From Acanthochromis polyacanthus (lineage: Eukaryota > Chordata > Actinopteri > Pomacentridae), in the NCBI RefSeq assembly GCF_021347895.1, contig NC_067113.1:39533474-39597473 (forward strand): a DNA stretch of 64,000 nt. The letters are read 5' to 3'. The notes below the pieces were generated by a model, which searched no databases, was not told the origin of the DNA, and saw only the letters and a program-made list of their open reading frames with translations. Shown here in pieces: positions 37,401 to 46,549 of the stretch (within the stretch, counting starts at the first letter, position 1; the number at the start of each line of letters is the position of its first letter). Made by a program: the position numbers and the translations under genes.

Positions 37401-38886
37401 CATCAACATGCGACATTTCTGCCTGAATAAACGACTCAGTAGAGGGTGTGACATCTGCATAAACACTGATGATTAAAATGAATGAATGCAAAGACAAATA
37501 TCAGCATCCAAAGAGGATTTAATCACGTTTTACCAAAATAAAGGCGGAGATGAAACCAGATCATGTGCTATTAGTGAAAAAGTTTAATTTTTAATGTAAG
37601 AAAATGTACTTTGGCTTGTTTTTATAAAGAATTTTCTCTGGCTTTGTCCTAAATCATCCACTTATATCTTTAACTCAAGTTATAAAATACGTCTTTAATT
37701 CTGCAAAATATGTCTAAAACTTATAAAATACATCTTAAAGTTATAAAAGATTTGTCCTATTAGTTATAAAATACATCTTCAATGCTATAAAATTCGTCTT
37801 TAATGCTCTAAAATACGTTTTAAAGTTATAAAACACGTCTTTACTGCTATAAAACTTGTCTGGAAGCTATAAAATCCATCTTAATGTTCTAAAATATGTC
37901 TGTAATGCTACAAAGTACACCTTTAACGTCATAAAATATGTCTTTATTGTTCAAAAATACGTCTTAAAGTTATAAAATGTCTTGTAGTTATAATATATTT
38001 CTAATGCTATGAAATGCATCTTTAATGCTATAAAATTCTTCTCATAATTATAAAATACGTCTTGGTACACGAAAATGGCCAAGAGACGTGTAACCAAATA
38101 TTAGCATTGCTGTATGTATATTTTTGACCCAGCAGATTTGGTCACTTTTTCTGTTAACCCAAAATAAAGTCATAAAAGAACCAAACTTGATGAATGTTTT
38201 TTGTGACAAAGAAGTATCTGTTCCAATCACTCTATCAGAGAAAAATCAGAGTTGTAGAAATAACTGGAACCTCAAGAGAGCCATGACATTATGTTCTTTA
38301 CAAGTGTATGTAAACTTTTGACCTCGACTGTAGAGCTTTGAGTTCATCTCATAAAAAATGGGAGCAAAAAGAAAAGTGTTTATATTTTTGTTGAGTGAAG
38401 TTATAAATTACATCTTCCATGCAATAAAATACATCTTTAATGCTATAAAATCTGTCTTTAATCTATAAAAGTTGTCTTCTTGCGGTACAGTTCTGACCTT
38501 ACAGCCGCAGGCTGCTAGCGCCGGTGCTAACACCAGGCTAACTTTATCGCCCACTCCCCCCGTCGAGTGTTTGTCCACCACCAGCCCCTTCCACTCTGGC
38601 GGCCATGACATTACTTCCCCTGATGACATCATCTCTCTGGTGAGGGTCTGGATCTCCCTGGAGACCATGTTCTTCTGCCAGATAGCCATTAGCATGGCGC
38701 CTCAAAGAGAAACGAGCCGCTGAAGGTGGCTTTTATCCGATTCTGGATGTTAGTGGAGCTGCTCCTACCTGTCTGGGCGTCTTGGATGCTTCCATCTGAA
38801 ATGGCTCTGATGAAGGTTTTGATTTCGTCATCGCTCAGCTCTCCTCCGTCTCGCTTCTTCCTGATCAGCTCTGGGATGGACAGCAT
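28328..38886 (-). CDS. tymp: Thymidine phosphorylase, complete
   Basis: Cytosolic enzyme that splits thymidine and phosphate into thymine and deoxyribose-1-phosphate. Nine coding exons on the minus strand, in transcript order 38886-38769, 38700-38498, 37370-37272, 34940-34811, 34723-34605, 33208-33046, 29082-28855, 28729-28589 and 28473-28328, join in phase to 1347 nt (448 aa). The start is [20 protein letters not shown]. The phosphate/substrate loop [13 protein letters not shown] and residues equivalent to human His116, Arg202 (ALRDAT), Ser217 and Lys221 (SIISKK) are present. The C-terminal domain carries [15 protein letters not shown] and ends LVKELLLPN. One odd residue: GRGLVHTGG has Val where human has Gly149. 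Human TYMP is 482 aa; the difference is mostly in the N-terminal extension. An upstream in-frame ATG at 38907 would add 7 residues, but a splice acceptor (TTTCCAG) between the two ATGs favours the shorter start. Confidence 0.95.
28485..28588 (-). repeat. GTGATG-type microsatellite filling the last tymp intron
   Basis: On the minus strand the 115-bp intron 28474-28588 reads GTGAGAGGATGATGGTGATG and continues as GAT/GGT triplets to a second GGTGAGTT string at about 28504. The array starts at the authentic donor. Confidence 0.92.
28589..28729 (-). CDS. tymp: tymp exon: [11 protein letters not shown] motif
   Basis: Acceptor CTGCAG, donor GTGAGA. It encodes [20 protein letters not shown] then [20 protein letters not shown] and GQRVKK. 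Its donor lies at the head of a GTGATG microsatellite. Confidence 0.95.
28855..29082 (-). CDS. tymp: tymp exon: C-terminal domain start
   Basis: Acceptor CCTGAAG, donor GTAAAA. It encodes [20 protein letters not shown], then [20 protein letters not shown], ending LELETPAEG. Confidence 0.94.
29083..29699 (-). other. tymp intron, nothing recognised
   Basis: AT-rich intron DNA between the 29082 exon edge and the CpG-rich patch at 29.7 kb. Confidence 0.5.
29700..29925 (+). promoter_or_regulatory. Candidate CpG-rich promoter and first exon antisense to tymp
   Basis: A GC/CpG-enriched patch inside the AT-rich tymp intron. It holds a YY1-like CAAGATGGCAGC (near 29759), an ETS-like ACGGAAGTAA (near 29788), clustered GCTAAC words and a good donor ACCG|GTAAGC at 29926. 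An ATG at 29889 opens [12 protein letters not shown] up to the donor. A matching short exon may lie at 31131-31157 (TTCAG acceptor, GTAAGT donor, frame kept). No known gene was recognised, so it could be a non-coding transcript start or an old transposed promoter. Confidence 0.4.
29926..31535 (-). other. AT-rich tymp intron, no repeat recognised
   Basis: Apart from the possible 27-bp plus-strand exon at about 31131-31157, I see only A/T-rich unique-looking DNA. Confidence 0.45.
31536..32640 (+). repeat. Four-copy tandem repeat of ~325 bp in tymp intron
   Basis: The phrases GATTCTACTGATGTTAGAGC, GAAATGTCGACCAAAGACTG and TATTTTAGTAGAAATATGGATCC recur near 31545/31577, 31913, 32200/32236 and 32515/32549, a period of about 313-336 bp. 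Between them run smaller TTTTGAGTCATTTTGGAC units. The family also appears at 44800-45320 as the short unit only. Confidence 0.85.
32919..32985 (-). repeat. Tandem copy of the 3' edge and donor of the 33046 tymp exon
   Basis: 32919-32985 matches 33001-33068 at 82-bp offset. It includes about 22 nt of exon end and a working-looking donor (CTCTGG|GTAGAA, versus the authentic CTCTTG|GTAAAA). Confidence 0.75.
33046..33208 (-). CDS. tymp: tymp exon: [13 protein letters not shown] region
   Basis: Acceptor TTCTAG, donor GTAAAA. It encodes [20 protein letters not shown] then [20 protein letters not shown] and [15 protein letters not shown] hAT element sits only 24 bp upstream of its acceptor. Confidence 0.94.
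33233..33889. mobile_element. hAT-type MITE with 8-bp target duplication
   Basis: Termini TAGGGCTGGACCCGAATA and TATTCGGGCCAGCCCTA are inverted repeats. The 8-bp AACACCAA is duplicated exactly at 33225-33232 and 33890-33897. The interior (657 bp) holds CGAATATTCG-rich subterminal repeats, two related CTCTTCCCT(C/G)CGCCTTC blocks and a palindrome at 33410-33470 (GTGATCACATAAACATAT arms). There is no transposase. It lies 24 bp from the acceptor of the 33046-33208 tymp exon. Confidence 0.95.
33898..34604 (-). other. AT-rich tymp intron, nothing recognised
   Basis: Between the hAT MITE and the 34605 exon. No tandem array or terminal repeat was seen. Confidence 0.5.
34605..34723 (-). CDS. tymp: tymp exon: SIISKK region
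   Basis: Acceptor TTTTCAG, donor GTAAGT. It encodes [20 protein letters not shown] then [20 protein letters not shown], including the Ser/Lys substrate contacts. Confidence 0.94.
34811..34940 (-). CDS. tymp: tymp exon: [11 protein letters not shown] region
   Basis: Acceptor GCTTTAG, donor GTACCG. It encodes [20 protein letters not shown] then [20 protein letters not shown] and LIA. Confidence 0.94.
35268..36170. mobile_element. piggyBac-like non-autonomous element with TTAA duplication
   Basis: TTAA at 35264-35267 and 36171-36174 flanks the inverted termini CCCTCCAGCGACCAAG and CTCGGTCGCTTGAGGG. Subterminal TCATTTATGACCCCA is also mirrored at the right end. The CCC start and TTAA target are piggyBac hallmarks. 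903 bp, no transposase; a SINE is nested inside. Confidence 0.88.
35672..35905 (+). mobile_element. tRNA-headed SINE nested in the piggyBac-like element
   Basis: Begins GGGGCGGCTGTGGCTCAGGG, the usual tRNA-derived head of fish SINEs with a box-A-like segment. It continues with the shared body words GTATGAATGTGTG and GTCTGCCCCAGGGCAGCTGT. The box-B part appears deleted. Confidence 0.8.
36176..36243 (-). mobile_element. End of an older DNA element split by the piggyBac-like insertion
   Basis: On the minus strand it begins GGGTCATTCCAGGTGAAATG and contains GTTGCTGCACCATTTTC. This resembles the ends of the 40147-42091 element (GAGTCATTCCATGTCAATTC, TGTTGCACCACTTTC). Its partner end is not identified. 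Confidence 0.4.
36244..36600 (-). pseudogene. Tc1-like transposase relic with local duplication
   Basis: Minus-strand frame 36557-36255 includes [20 protein letters not shown] then ELFGQK, the first catalytic Asp region of Tc1 transposases. 36240-36326 is repeated at 36690-36776 with about 85 percent identity. No terminal repeats were identified. Confidence 0.75.
37272..37370 (-). CDS. tymp: tymp exon with GRGLVHTGG loop
   Basis: Acceptor CTGTCAG, donor GTAAAC. It encodes [20 protein letters not shown] then [13 protein letters not shown]. Val replaces a Gly that I know as conserved in this loop. Confidence 0.93.
37680..38060 (+). repeat. TATAAAATACGTCTTTAATG array in tymp intron
   Basis: About 19-20 degenerate copies of a ~20-bp unit; it resumes at 38398-38478. 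The gap holds a Tc1 end. The second part stops about 20 bp from the tymp donor at 38497. Confidence 0.9.
38103..38330 (+). mobile_element. Solo terminal repeat of a Tc1-like element, copy 1
   Basis: Ends TGTATGTAAACTTTTGACCTCGACTG followed by TA, the outer end of a Sleeping-Beauty-like Tc1 family (described here only). The preceding 200 bp is nearly identical to 39222-39415. Confidence 0.8.
38398..38478 (+). repeat. Second part of the TATAAAATACGTCTT array
   Basis: Same ~20-bp unit as 37680-38060. Confidence 0.85.
38498..38700 (-). CDS. tymp: tymp exon 2 of coding set
   Basis: Acceptor CTTTGAG, donor GTCAGA. It encodes [20 protein letters not shown] through [20 protein letters not shown] and LAACGCK; contains the active-site His. 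Confidence 0.94.
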
Positions 38887-38892
38887 GGTCGT
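38769..38892 (-). CDS. tymp: tymp exon with start codon
   Basis: Acceptor TTTCCAG just above 38892; six 5' UTR bases; ATG at 38886-38884; donor GTAGGA at 38768. It encodes [20 protein letters not shown] then [19 protein letters not shown]. Confidence 0.9.
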
Positions 38893-39149
38893 CTGGAAAC
38901 CAAACATTAGAGCAGTGTATAGATCTGATTAGAAACAAAACGGATCAGCTAATGATCGATTAGATGAGCAAAAAGTTGTTTTTTTTTAAGCAGAATTGCT
39001 CCTAATTAGTACTTCTACTGTCCATTAATGTGGAAATAATTATTGTTTGGTCTTTATCCAAAAATGGTAAAAAAAAAAATGTGCATCTTAAAGCCCCAAA
39101 ATATTCAGTTTACTGTCATAGGAGAGAAAAGAAACCAGAAAATATTCAC

Positions 39150-39190
39150 ATTTAACCCTCGTGTTGTCCTGTGGGTCAAAATTTAAAAAA
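39150..39190 (+). mobile_element. Terminus of a TTAA-type fish MITE
   Basis: TTAACCCTCGTGTTGTCCTG then TGGGTCAAAAT, the widespread fish CCCTCGTGTTGTCC end next to TTAA. No opposite end was found; a Tc1 fragment follows at 39222. Confidence 0.55.
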
Positions 39191-39221
39191 TATTAAAAAT
39201 CAACCAAAATCCAGCGAATTT

Positions 39222-39422
39222 CGCTGTATATTTTTGACCCAGCAGATTTGGTCACTTTTGCTGTTAACCCAAAATAAAGTCATAAAAGAACCAAACTTGA
39301 CGAATGTTTTTTGTGACAAAGAAGTATCTGTTCTAATCACTCTATCAGAGAAAAATCAGAGTTGTAGAAATAACTGGAACCTCAAGAGAGCCATGACATT
39401 ATGTTCTTTACAAGGGTATGTA
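39222..39422 (+). mobile_element. Solo terminal repeat of a Tc1-like element, copy 2
   Basis: Nearly identical to 38115-38315 (about 97 percent by eye, over 190 bp) but lacks the outermost bases. The two copies flank the first two coding exons of tymp. Confidence 0.8.
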
Positions 39423-40146
39423 AACACCCCTCAGCTGTTCTTGAAAAGTGTCCTGATATGTGTGCAGGGCTGCAGCTCCTACAGACATAAATGAGTTTAT
39501 GGCTACATATTAGCACAACAAAACAACATGTAGTAACAGGATGAGGATAAGAAGTTTGTAAATCGGGTGACACGTCAACAGATAGGCTACCCATTGCAAC
39601 AAAATATCAAACACAGGCATAAATAAATAACTTCCTGTAGTATTATGGGTGGTATGATGAAGGCACATAGAAGATACGTTAGGTGTGCGTTAACCAGTGT
39701 TTTACTGACGTCTCAGTGGGGACTACATAGCTTGATGCACAGTCGTGTGTTACATTAATACAGGTCCGGGTTGCACTCTGTGTTCACATAGTTCCTATAC
39801 ATTTTTATGCATATCACTACACGTACTAAATGCGGGATAATGGACTAGAACAGCTGAGAAAAGACACTCATTTTAGGAACATCACGTAGGTACGGCCCGT
39901 ACACATATTATTGCAGGTTGTAGAGAGGGTGCGCTCGATTTGCTTACCCAGCTGTCCAGGAATGATATTAATAGTATTAGTTAGTATTTCGTGCGAACAA
40001 ATTAATATTTCATGGGAACGAGTTAGTGTTTCGTGGGAACGAGTTAGTATTTCGTGCGCACGTTATAGCTATATCATGGCCACAATTTATTTATTTTTTT
40101 ACCATGTCATGAGAGGGGCTCCGTACAAAACCGAGTGAAAGTCAGA
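39423..40146. other. tymp upstream intron, small TTAGTATTTCGTG array
   Basis: Mostly unique-looking DNA. A 22-bp unit near GTTAGTATTTCGTGCGAAC is repeated four times at about 39980-40065. Confidence 0.6.
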
Positions 40147-42091
40147 TGAGTCATTCCATCTCATTTCAACAAATCTGAGGAAATTTTGTTGCATGACCTC
40201 CTCTGATCATCTCCAAACTTTTTTTTTAACTATCCCAACATAAGAATAGATTACTTGCAAAGTTTTAACATCATATGATTGCTATTTGCTAAGTTATAAA
40301 ATATTTAAATCCCTATTTTTCCACTCGGAAATTGATATGTTAGGTAGAAAGGCTTGATTTAGGAAGATAATACTGGGAACTGACTGATGATATAGACTTA
40401 CAAGTGATCTGAAGGGTTCAAACACCTTAACAATAGAGCAGGAAAAAAATTTTTGGAATGAATATACCCATTTCTCTGTGGTACAGGGCAATTTAAAAAT
40501 TTGGCGAAAATGGCATTTTTCAAGAATTTAGGCATTTTTTTCACAAATTTTAATAAGTAACAAGGTTCATATGTTATAAAAATCTCAAAGTACCTTAAAA
40601 GTTCTCTCTAACCTAAAAATATCCAAGAGCTAGCTAGTCTCCTTAGACCTCAAAACGATGCCTATTTATGAAACAGACTGAAAAACACCATACATATATT
40701 GGCACAGAAACCAATGTGGGACATGGAGTAGAAACATGAAACTTTGTCTGTATAACAATAAACATCCGAATAATTGATATCTGAAGTATCAACATTGTTT
40801 CTTGAATCCTTCATGGCCAATTTAACCAAGAAATGCACTATGTTTTATAGGCGTTTTTTTAGGAATTCTAACTAATATATTGCAGTTAAAATGAGTTATA
40901 TTGCCTTAGGTCCCATGTAAAACATGTAATTTGTCCCCAACTTATCACACCACTATTTCTGTCCTTTGAACTGCTTGAATTTCTCTGAAATCAGGCCATC
41001 ATCTGCACCAGATATGTGGTACTGTCCACCACGGCGTGTTGAAGGAGCAGTGATTGGACAGAGGATGTGGGCTGTAGGCACCCACACTACGTCATCCTTT
41101 CTAGGCCATGTGAACTTCTTGCTGGGACCTTTTGGGTGCATGAATTTCACTTGCAAATCTTCAAATTCAGCTGATAAGTCAAATACGATACCGAGGCTGT
41201 CCTGAGAATGCAGTCTGGGAGTGATGCCATTTCTTCTTATTCAGTTACTGTATGAAAGAAAAAACAATGTCTATATAATAATTAACTTCAGATATGCCCT
41301 TTGTAACTTATACTACGATGCTGATGCTTCAGATTCATCTTTCATCTTTAGTTGGTCATGTAAATGGTTCCTAAAAACAAAAACGAGGATCAAAATGTAT
41401 AGTAAATTGATTCAGCAGTTGCTCATCTTTGGCACAAGAAACAAATATGAAAGTAAGTTCACACATACTTCACACATACTAGTTCCTCCAAAAAAAATTT
41501 GAACCGCGTACCATGTATCCCACATGCACTTTTTAATGCCTAAAGTTAGGCTATTTTGGGTCTACACCTGAGTTCAACAGCCTATAAATCAATAAATAAG
41601 CTTTATTTTAATGTTTTAAAACTTTTACCTTATGCAACTTTCATTAGTAAAGAAGAAAATTCATTCTTTCAATGTCTTTTCACAAGAATAAGTCCTAAAA
41701 TAGAGGCATGAAAAACCCAAAATAAAGTCGCCCATGAAATAATAAGGATATTTTGGGAAATTCCACAGTCCAGTATTTTTTTATTTTCATTCATTTCTAT
41801 ACTTTTCTCACCAGAAGGGTAAAAGTTTTGGAAGGGGAAAAAATTCTGACCATGTAAAAGGAGTATAAATTGCTTTTTTTAGTAGTTTAAAACCCTAAAA
41901 TCATAGGCGAGGATTAAGTTTGGACTGACTATGGGTATTAGATTAGATCATTACTGCTTATACTGTATGTTTATAACCATAATACTTTGCATTTGTTCAT
42001 AAAATTACCCAAATAAAGCCCAAAAAAAATTTTGGGAGGATCTGAGAAAGTGGTGCAACAAGCATTTGTTGAATTGACATGGAATGACTCA
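40147..42091 (-). mobile_element. 1.95-kb terminal-inverted-repeat element of unassigned superfamily
   Basis: Left end TGAGTCATTCCATCTCATTT then CAACAAAT..TGTTGCA; the right end is its diverged complement (TTGTTGAATTGACATGGAATGACTCA). No clear target duplication. Inside, minus strand 41200-40953, is a frame reading SLGIVFDLSAEFEDLQVKFM then HPKGPSKKFTWPRKDDVVWV and GGQYHISGADDGLI to a stop. It looks like the conserved C-terminal domain of a transposon protein, but I cannot name the family. Confidence 0.65.
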
Positions 42092-42763
42092 GATTTAAAG
42101 TCACTGTGAGAGATTCCTCCAGTAACGTGCACAAACAACAGCTTTGTTTTCTTTTTTCTGGATTCGCTGCAGGTTTAAATTGGTTAATCCGCTAGGAAAA
42201 CTGGTTTCCGTCAAGCAACAGGATAATTCTATATATATCATTTAAATGCAGCGTGTTACTACAGTAACTGAGCTAAACACTGCGACTGAAACGGGTCTAC
42301 TGAGAATAAAACTCACAAAGCTTTTAGAAACTTAAAATTCAGCAGCTGTAGGTACATGTCTGATCAGTGAACGATCTATAAAGGAGAATAATTAACGCTG
42401 GGTCACATTAAATCAGAACTGATCGCCTCAGATCACATGAAGCTTTTTTATATTCCATTTAATGAGCTCAATGTGGCACTTTTACTGCCTTTTTACATCA
42501 CTTTATGACATTTCCTGAGGATAAAAAGTGAATAAAATCCCTGATTTAGACTCTCATTAAGTCTTAAAGTGCAGATAAACAACTTTAAACTGAGTTAACC
42601 CAAAGAAACTCGCTGGATTTAACCCCACATGAGGACACAGAGTCTCTCAGAACCGCCCGATTCAACACTTTTACACGTTTTAACATAAAATAAAATATAA
42701 ATTAAATATTTTCTGGGAGCATCAATTTCCCCTCAGGGATCAATAAAGGTATTATGGACCTAC
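42092..42763 (-). other. tymp first intron, nothing recognised
   Basis: Between the TIR element and the putative tymp 5' UTR exon. Confidence 0.5.
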
Positions 42764-42905
42764 CTGCTCAGGTGAATGCAGTCCTCAAAATGACAGCGAC
42801 CAGTGAAGCAGCCTCAGGTCAGGAGGCAGCCGGCCAATCAGAGAGCAGCAGGGAGGAGGGAGTAAACAAAGCAGCCGGCCAATCAGAGAGCAGCTGTGGT
42901 TTACT
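42764..42905 (-). promoter_or_regulatory. tymp: Candidate tymp 5' UTR exon and CCAAT-box promoter
   Basis: On the minus strand a 5' UTR-like stretch ends in CCTGAGCAG|GTAGGT, a near-perfect donor that can splice to the acceptor at 38893. Just upstream lies a duplicated block: GCCGGCCAATCAGAGAGCAG occurs twice (near 42829 and 42873). Each copy carries a CCAAT box, about 45 bp apart. No TATA box was seen. No coding sequence is predicted in this exon. Confidence 0.55.
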
Positions 42906-42947
42906 CAACCCCAAAAAATCCAGTTGTACTGATCAGTCAAGTTCATG

Positions 42948-42949
<2 letters not shown>

Positions 42950-42994
<45 letters not shown>
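42950..42994 (+). repeat. (GT)n microsatellite
   Basis: About 22 perfect GT units just upstream of the tymp promoter block. Confidence 0.97.
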
Positions 42995-42996
<2 letters not shown>

Positions 42997-43169
42997 TCAA
43001 CGTGCACAGTTGTGTGTTTGTGTGTCTGTGATTTGTTGCAGTTCAAACAAAAAGTGCTAAATTCACTCTTCTGTAAAAAAACGTTCTTAGTAACTTTACA
43101 ATTCATTTAGTAAAAACTGATCATCTATTATCAGGTTTGTGTGTTTTTATAAATGGAGCTTTTTTATTT

Positions 43170-43295
43170 TAGCAGTTTGCTGTTATTTTATGGATTTTAC
43201 AAGTAAAATCACAGAAAAAAATCTTAATTTATATCCTAACCTTTGAAAAACAGTCTCAAGCAAACAAAAAAGGATGTCTGTTAATAATTTTAAAA
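43170..43295 (+). repeat. ~130-bp tandem monomer, left of a DNA element
   Basis: The unit (ATGGATTTTACAAGTAAAATCACAG, CTAACC, AACAAACAAAAAAGGATGT) reappears at least three times in 44344-44770. The array is split by the 43296-44339 element. Confidence 0.75.
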
Positions 43296-44339
43296 GGTTG
43301 ATGCTAGGTACGGACCGTACCCGTAGCATCTGTACTAGAGGTACGGACCTGTTAAGGTCACTGAAGAGCTGGCGCCGGTTAACTACTATTTGCTGCACAT
43401 TACAGGCAGTTTATATGAATGACTTTGACGGCGAACATTGTATAATTTAACCAAAAATACACCGTCTCCTCTCATACTTTATACAATGTAGTTTTTACGC
43501 TTTTAGACGTCGTGTATAAATTGTTTGAAGTCCAGTTCCTATTAATTAGTTTACCGCGTTCAGTGGTGGAAGCGGCTGACGAACTCCATTGCAAATGTTC
43601 CCATTTAATTTCGGACGCTAATTTACAAGATAAAGTTAAGGATGTCGAATATGAAACAAACACTCGTGAATGGTGAGGAGCAGCTCTTTAATTCGACATG
43701 AATTAAAAACCCCACAAACTCGATTTACTGTGATATTGTGAGATTTGTTTGTGGTTATGTAACTTAGCCATTCAACAGAGTCCGCTAACATTAAAGTGAC
43801 TGTGACAGGGTCTGTGTTGACAGACGCAGAAAATACGTCAGGGTTTTGTTTAGGTTGTTAATATGTAATAGTCTGTCGCTACTTTTGAAGGTAAAAAAAT
43901 ACTTGTAGTTTGCTGGCTGTTAGTTCCGCCATTTGTTTTGTTTGCTGTTTGTGCTTTATTAGAACAGGGTCACGTGAATAAAAAGTTTTGCTATTTTTAA
44001 TAGTAGTGCCGATTTCAACCCCCAAATCGCTGTCCGTGAAAAAGTCAGATAATGATATTTATAAGACATTATGCATGATAGAAAAGAGAACAGCAGATGA
44101 CTGACATGACAGGCTCGGCACGCAGATTCACCTCGAATCACGGAAGCGCCTTCATCACTGGGATTACCAAGCCGGCTCATTAATATTTATGTCCGTCGGA
44201 TTACCAGCCAATCACGAAGCGTGTTCATCAGCCGGCTCATTAATATTCATGTACGTCTCATTAATATTTATGATAAGGTAAAGTGCCGTATCCGTAGGCC
44301 ACAGGCTACGGGTACGGTCCGTATCTGTAGACACTACCA
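43296..44339. mobile_element. Non-autonomous DNA transposon with 8-bp TTTTAAAA duplication
   Basis: TTTTAAAA occurs at 43288-43295 and 44340-44347. The ends GGTTGATGCTAGGTACGGAC and its partner TACGGTCCGTATCTGTAGAC... are inverted (shared TACGGACCGTACCCGTAG). The 8-bp duplication fits hAT-class insertion. Three copies of AGCCGGCTCATTAATATT or close variants lie near the right end (44170-44275). No transposase is recognisable. Confidence 0.7.
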
Positions 44340-44343
44340 TTTT

Positions 44344-44770
44344 AAAAAATCCCAAATAAATTTATGAACTGTTATTTTACTGATTTTTACAGATGATATG
44401 AAGTAAAATTGCAGAAAAAATATTAATGTGCACCCTAATTCTTGAAAAAAAGGCCAAAACAAACAAAAAACTTTTATATTCATGATTAAAGATGCAAAGT
44501 AATTATATGTAATTTTATTTTATGGATAATAAGTAAAATCACTGAAAAAAATATTGATTTACATCTTAACCCTGAAGACAAGAGGCCTCAGCTAACAAAA
44601 AATGATGTATATTAATGATTAAAAAATCCAAAATAATTATATAAAATGTTATTTTACATATAAAAAGTAAAATTACAGAAAAGAGTCTAAATTTACACCG
44701 TTGTCCTGGAAAGCAGTCAAAACAAACCAAAAATTATGTCTTAATAGTTAAATAATGCAAAATAATTATA
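44344..44770 (+). repeat. ~130-bp tandem monomers, right of the DNA element
   Basis: About three copies carrying GTAAAATCACTGAAAAAAAT, a TTACA.CTTAACCCT segment, and AACAAAAAATGATGTATATT. Confidence 0.75.
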
Positions 44771-44799
44771 TGAACAGTTTTTTTTCTGGATTTTAGGTC

Positions 44800-45320
44800 A
44801 TCTTGGGAAACTTTTCAGTCTTTCTGTAGGTTCTTTTTGAGTAGTTTTCGACCATCCTTGTGCACTTTTGAGTCATTTTTAGATAATTTTTGGACAGTTT
44901 TGAGTCATTTTAGGTCATTTTTTAATAGATTTAGAGTATCTTTAGAAAATTTTCCGTCTTTTTAGATAATTTCAAATCTTTTTAGATTGTTTTTAGATGA
45001 TTTTGGACGGTTTTGAATCTTTTTAGATTATTTTTGACAGTTTTGAATGTTTTTCAATCATTTTTTAGTTTAGACCATCTGTTGACAGTTTTGAGTCATT
45101 TTAGATGATTTTTGGACAGTTTTGAGTCTTCTTTATGTCATTTGCAAGTCATTAAAATCATTTTTGAACAGTCTGAATGTTTTAGATATTTTTTAAATCA
45201 TTTTAGATAGTTTTTGGACAGTTTTGACTCTTTTTAGGTCATTTTTGGGCAGTTTTGAATCTTTTTCGATCATTTTTGGGCAGTTTTTAAATCTTTTTAA
45301 GTCATTTTCGAGTAGTTTTA
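44800..45320 (+). repeat. TTTTGAGTCATTTTTAGA degenerate array
   Basis: Units of about 20-40 bp (GGACAGTTTTGAGTCATTTT, TTTTTAGATGATTTTTGGAC) repeat for 520 bp. The same words occur in the 31.5-32.6 kb tymp intron array. Confidence 0.85.
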
Positions 45321-46035
45321 GACCAAACATTGAGCTAATTTGACTACAGGGATAATACAACCATTGAACCTGTTGGCTTCTGTCATAATGTAACCTGGGA
45401 TGAATTTTCTGTGTCTCATTTGAAGTGAAACTCATCACTCATTAACTTTAGAGTCCAAACGGGGTCAGAAGTTTGAAACCCTTCAACCCCTTTTAAACCG
45501 AAAGAACCAGACGGAGGCCGAGCACTCACTTTGTAATAAATGACGGTTTATTATAAAGATTACAATCTGTTGCGTTGCAGAGCTCATCAGTTGTCATCGT
45601 GTGCTCTTCGGTTTTTAGAAAAGGGAAGAAAAAACTACAAGTACACACAGCACTCACTCCAGAAGAAACTACAAACATACTGTAAAAAGAGGAAGCTAGA
45701 AAGGAGGAGGAGGAGGAGGGAAACCATAAACCGTAAAATTATAACTAGATGAGTATCAGGAAGGTTTCACACGCACAGGATACAAAGACGGATTCTCAGC
45801 CAATCATTGTTTTCTCAGCTGATCATTGTTCAGTTCATCAGTGGCGGCCATTTTGGTTCAAAGTTCCACCTGTGTCTAGGTTCATTGTGGTAGCTGTCAA
45901 ACTGAGTGGCCATTTTGTCTCCATCAGTCGCATTTTAATTTATCACGTTGATGTTATTTTGGAGGTAAATTTAGCTTCTGAAACCAACAGATTGGAAGAA
46001 TCCAGGAGTTTTTTACGCCACTGTCAACTTTTACG

Positions 46036-46485
46036 CTTCAACAAACAGTCAAGTGACAAAGATTCAGGAACTTTTTGGTTGAACTTCAGGCAGTGTAGAT
46101 AGTTAATGTCCGTAGCCATAGTTGATTCCATTTTTTCTTTTTTCGTGTTTTGTAAAATCTATCAAGCTATCAAAGAAATATAACTTTCATTCGTTGTTTT
46201 TATGGTTTAGGGGATTAGAACTGTCATTATATGCAGACGACATGCTTGTGTTCTCACTACTTCCAGCCATGGTTATTCTGTTTCTATAAAGGTCCAGCAA
46301 AGTTGTTATGGGTTCTCGTAGGCTATCAACAATTGTGCTTTGAGGAAGGAAGCTATATGTGGATTCTGATGCATCTAATTCTTAATTGAGGTGACAACTG
46401 TACATTTAGGTCTAAACGTGTAAAAAAAAAAAAAAAGTTCTGTTCGCAACATTATTTTGGCATCTTTGACATAAAATTACGTCGT
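46036..46485 (+). repeat. Diverged duplicate block A (partner 47985-48345), with LINE YADD trace
   Basis: Shares AACAGTCAAGTGACAAAGATTC, CTGTCATTATATGCAGA and later words in the same order with 47985-48345. The plus frame reads GLELSLYADDMLVFS, like the catalytic box of an L1-type reverse transcriptase. The partner copy has LSLYADDVLEFL after a stop. Confidence 0.65.
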
Positions 46486-46549
46486 GTTGAACACCGTCAC
46501 CCTTGAGGGAGTTTCCCAAAAGCAGAATAGTAAAGTCTTTAGTGTGAGT

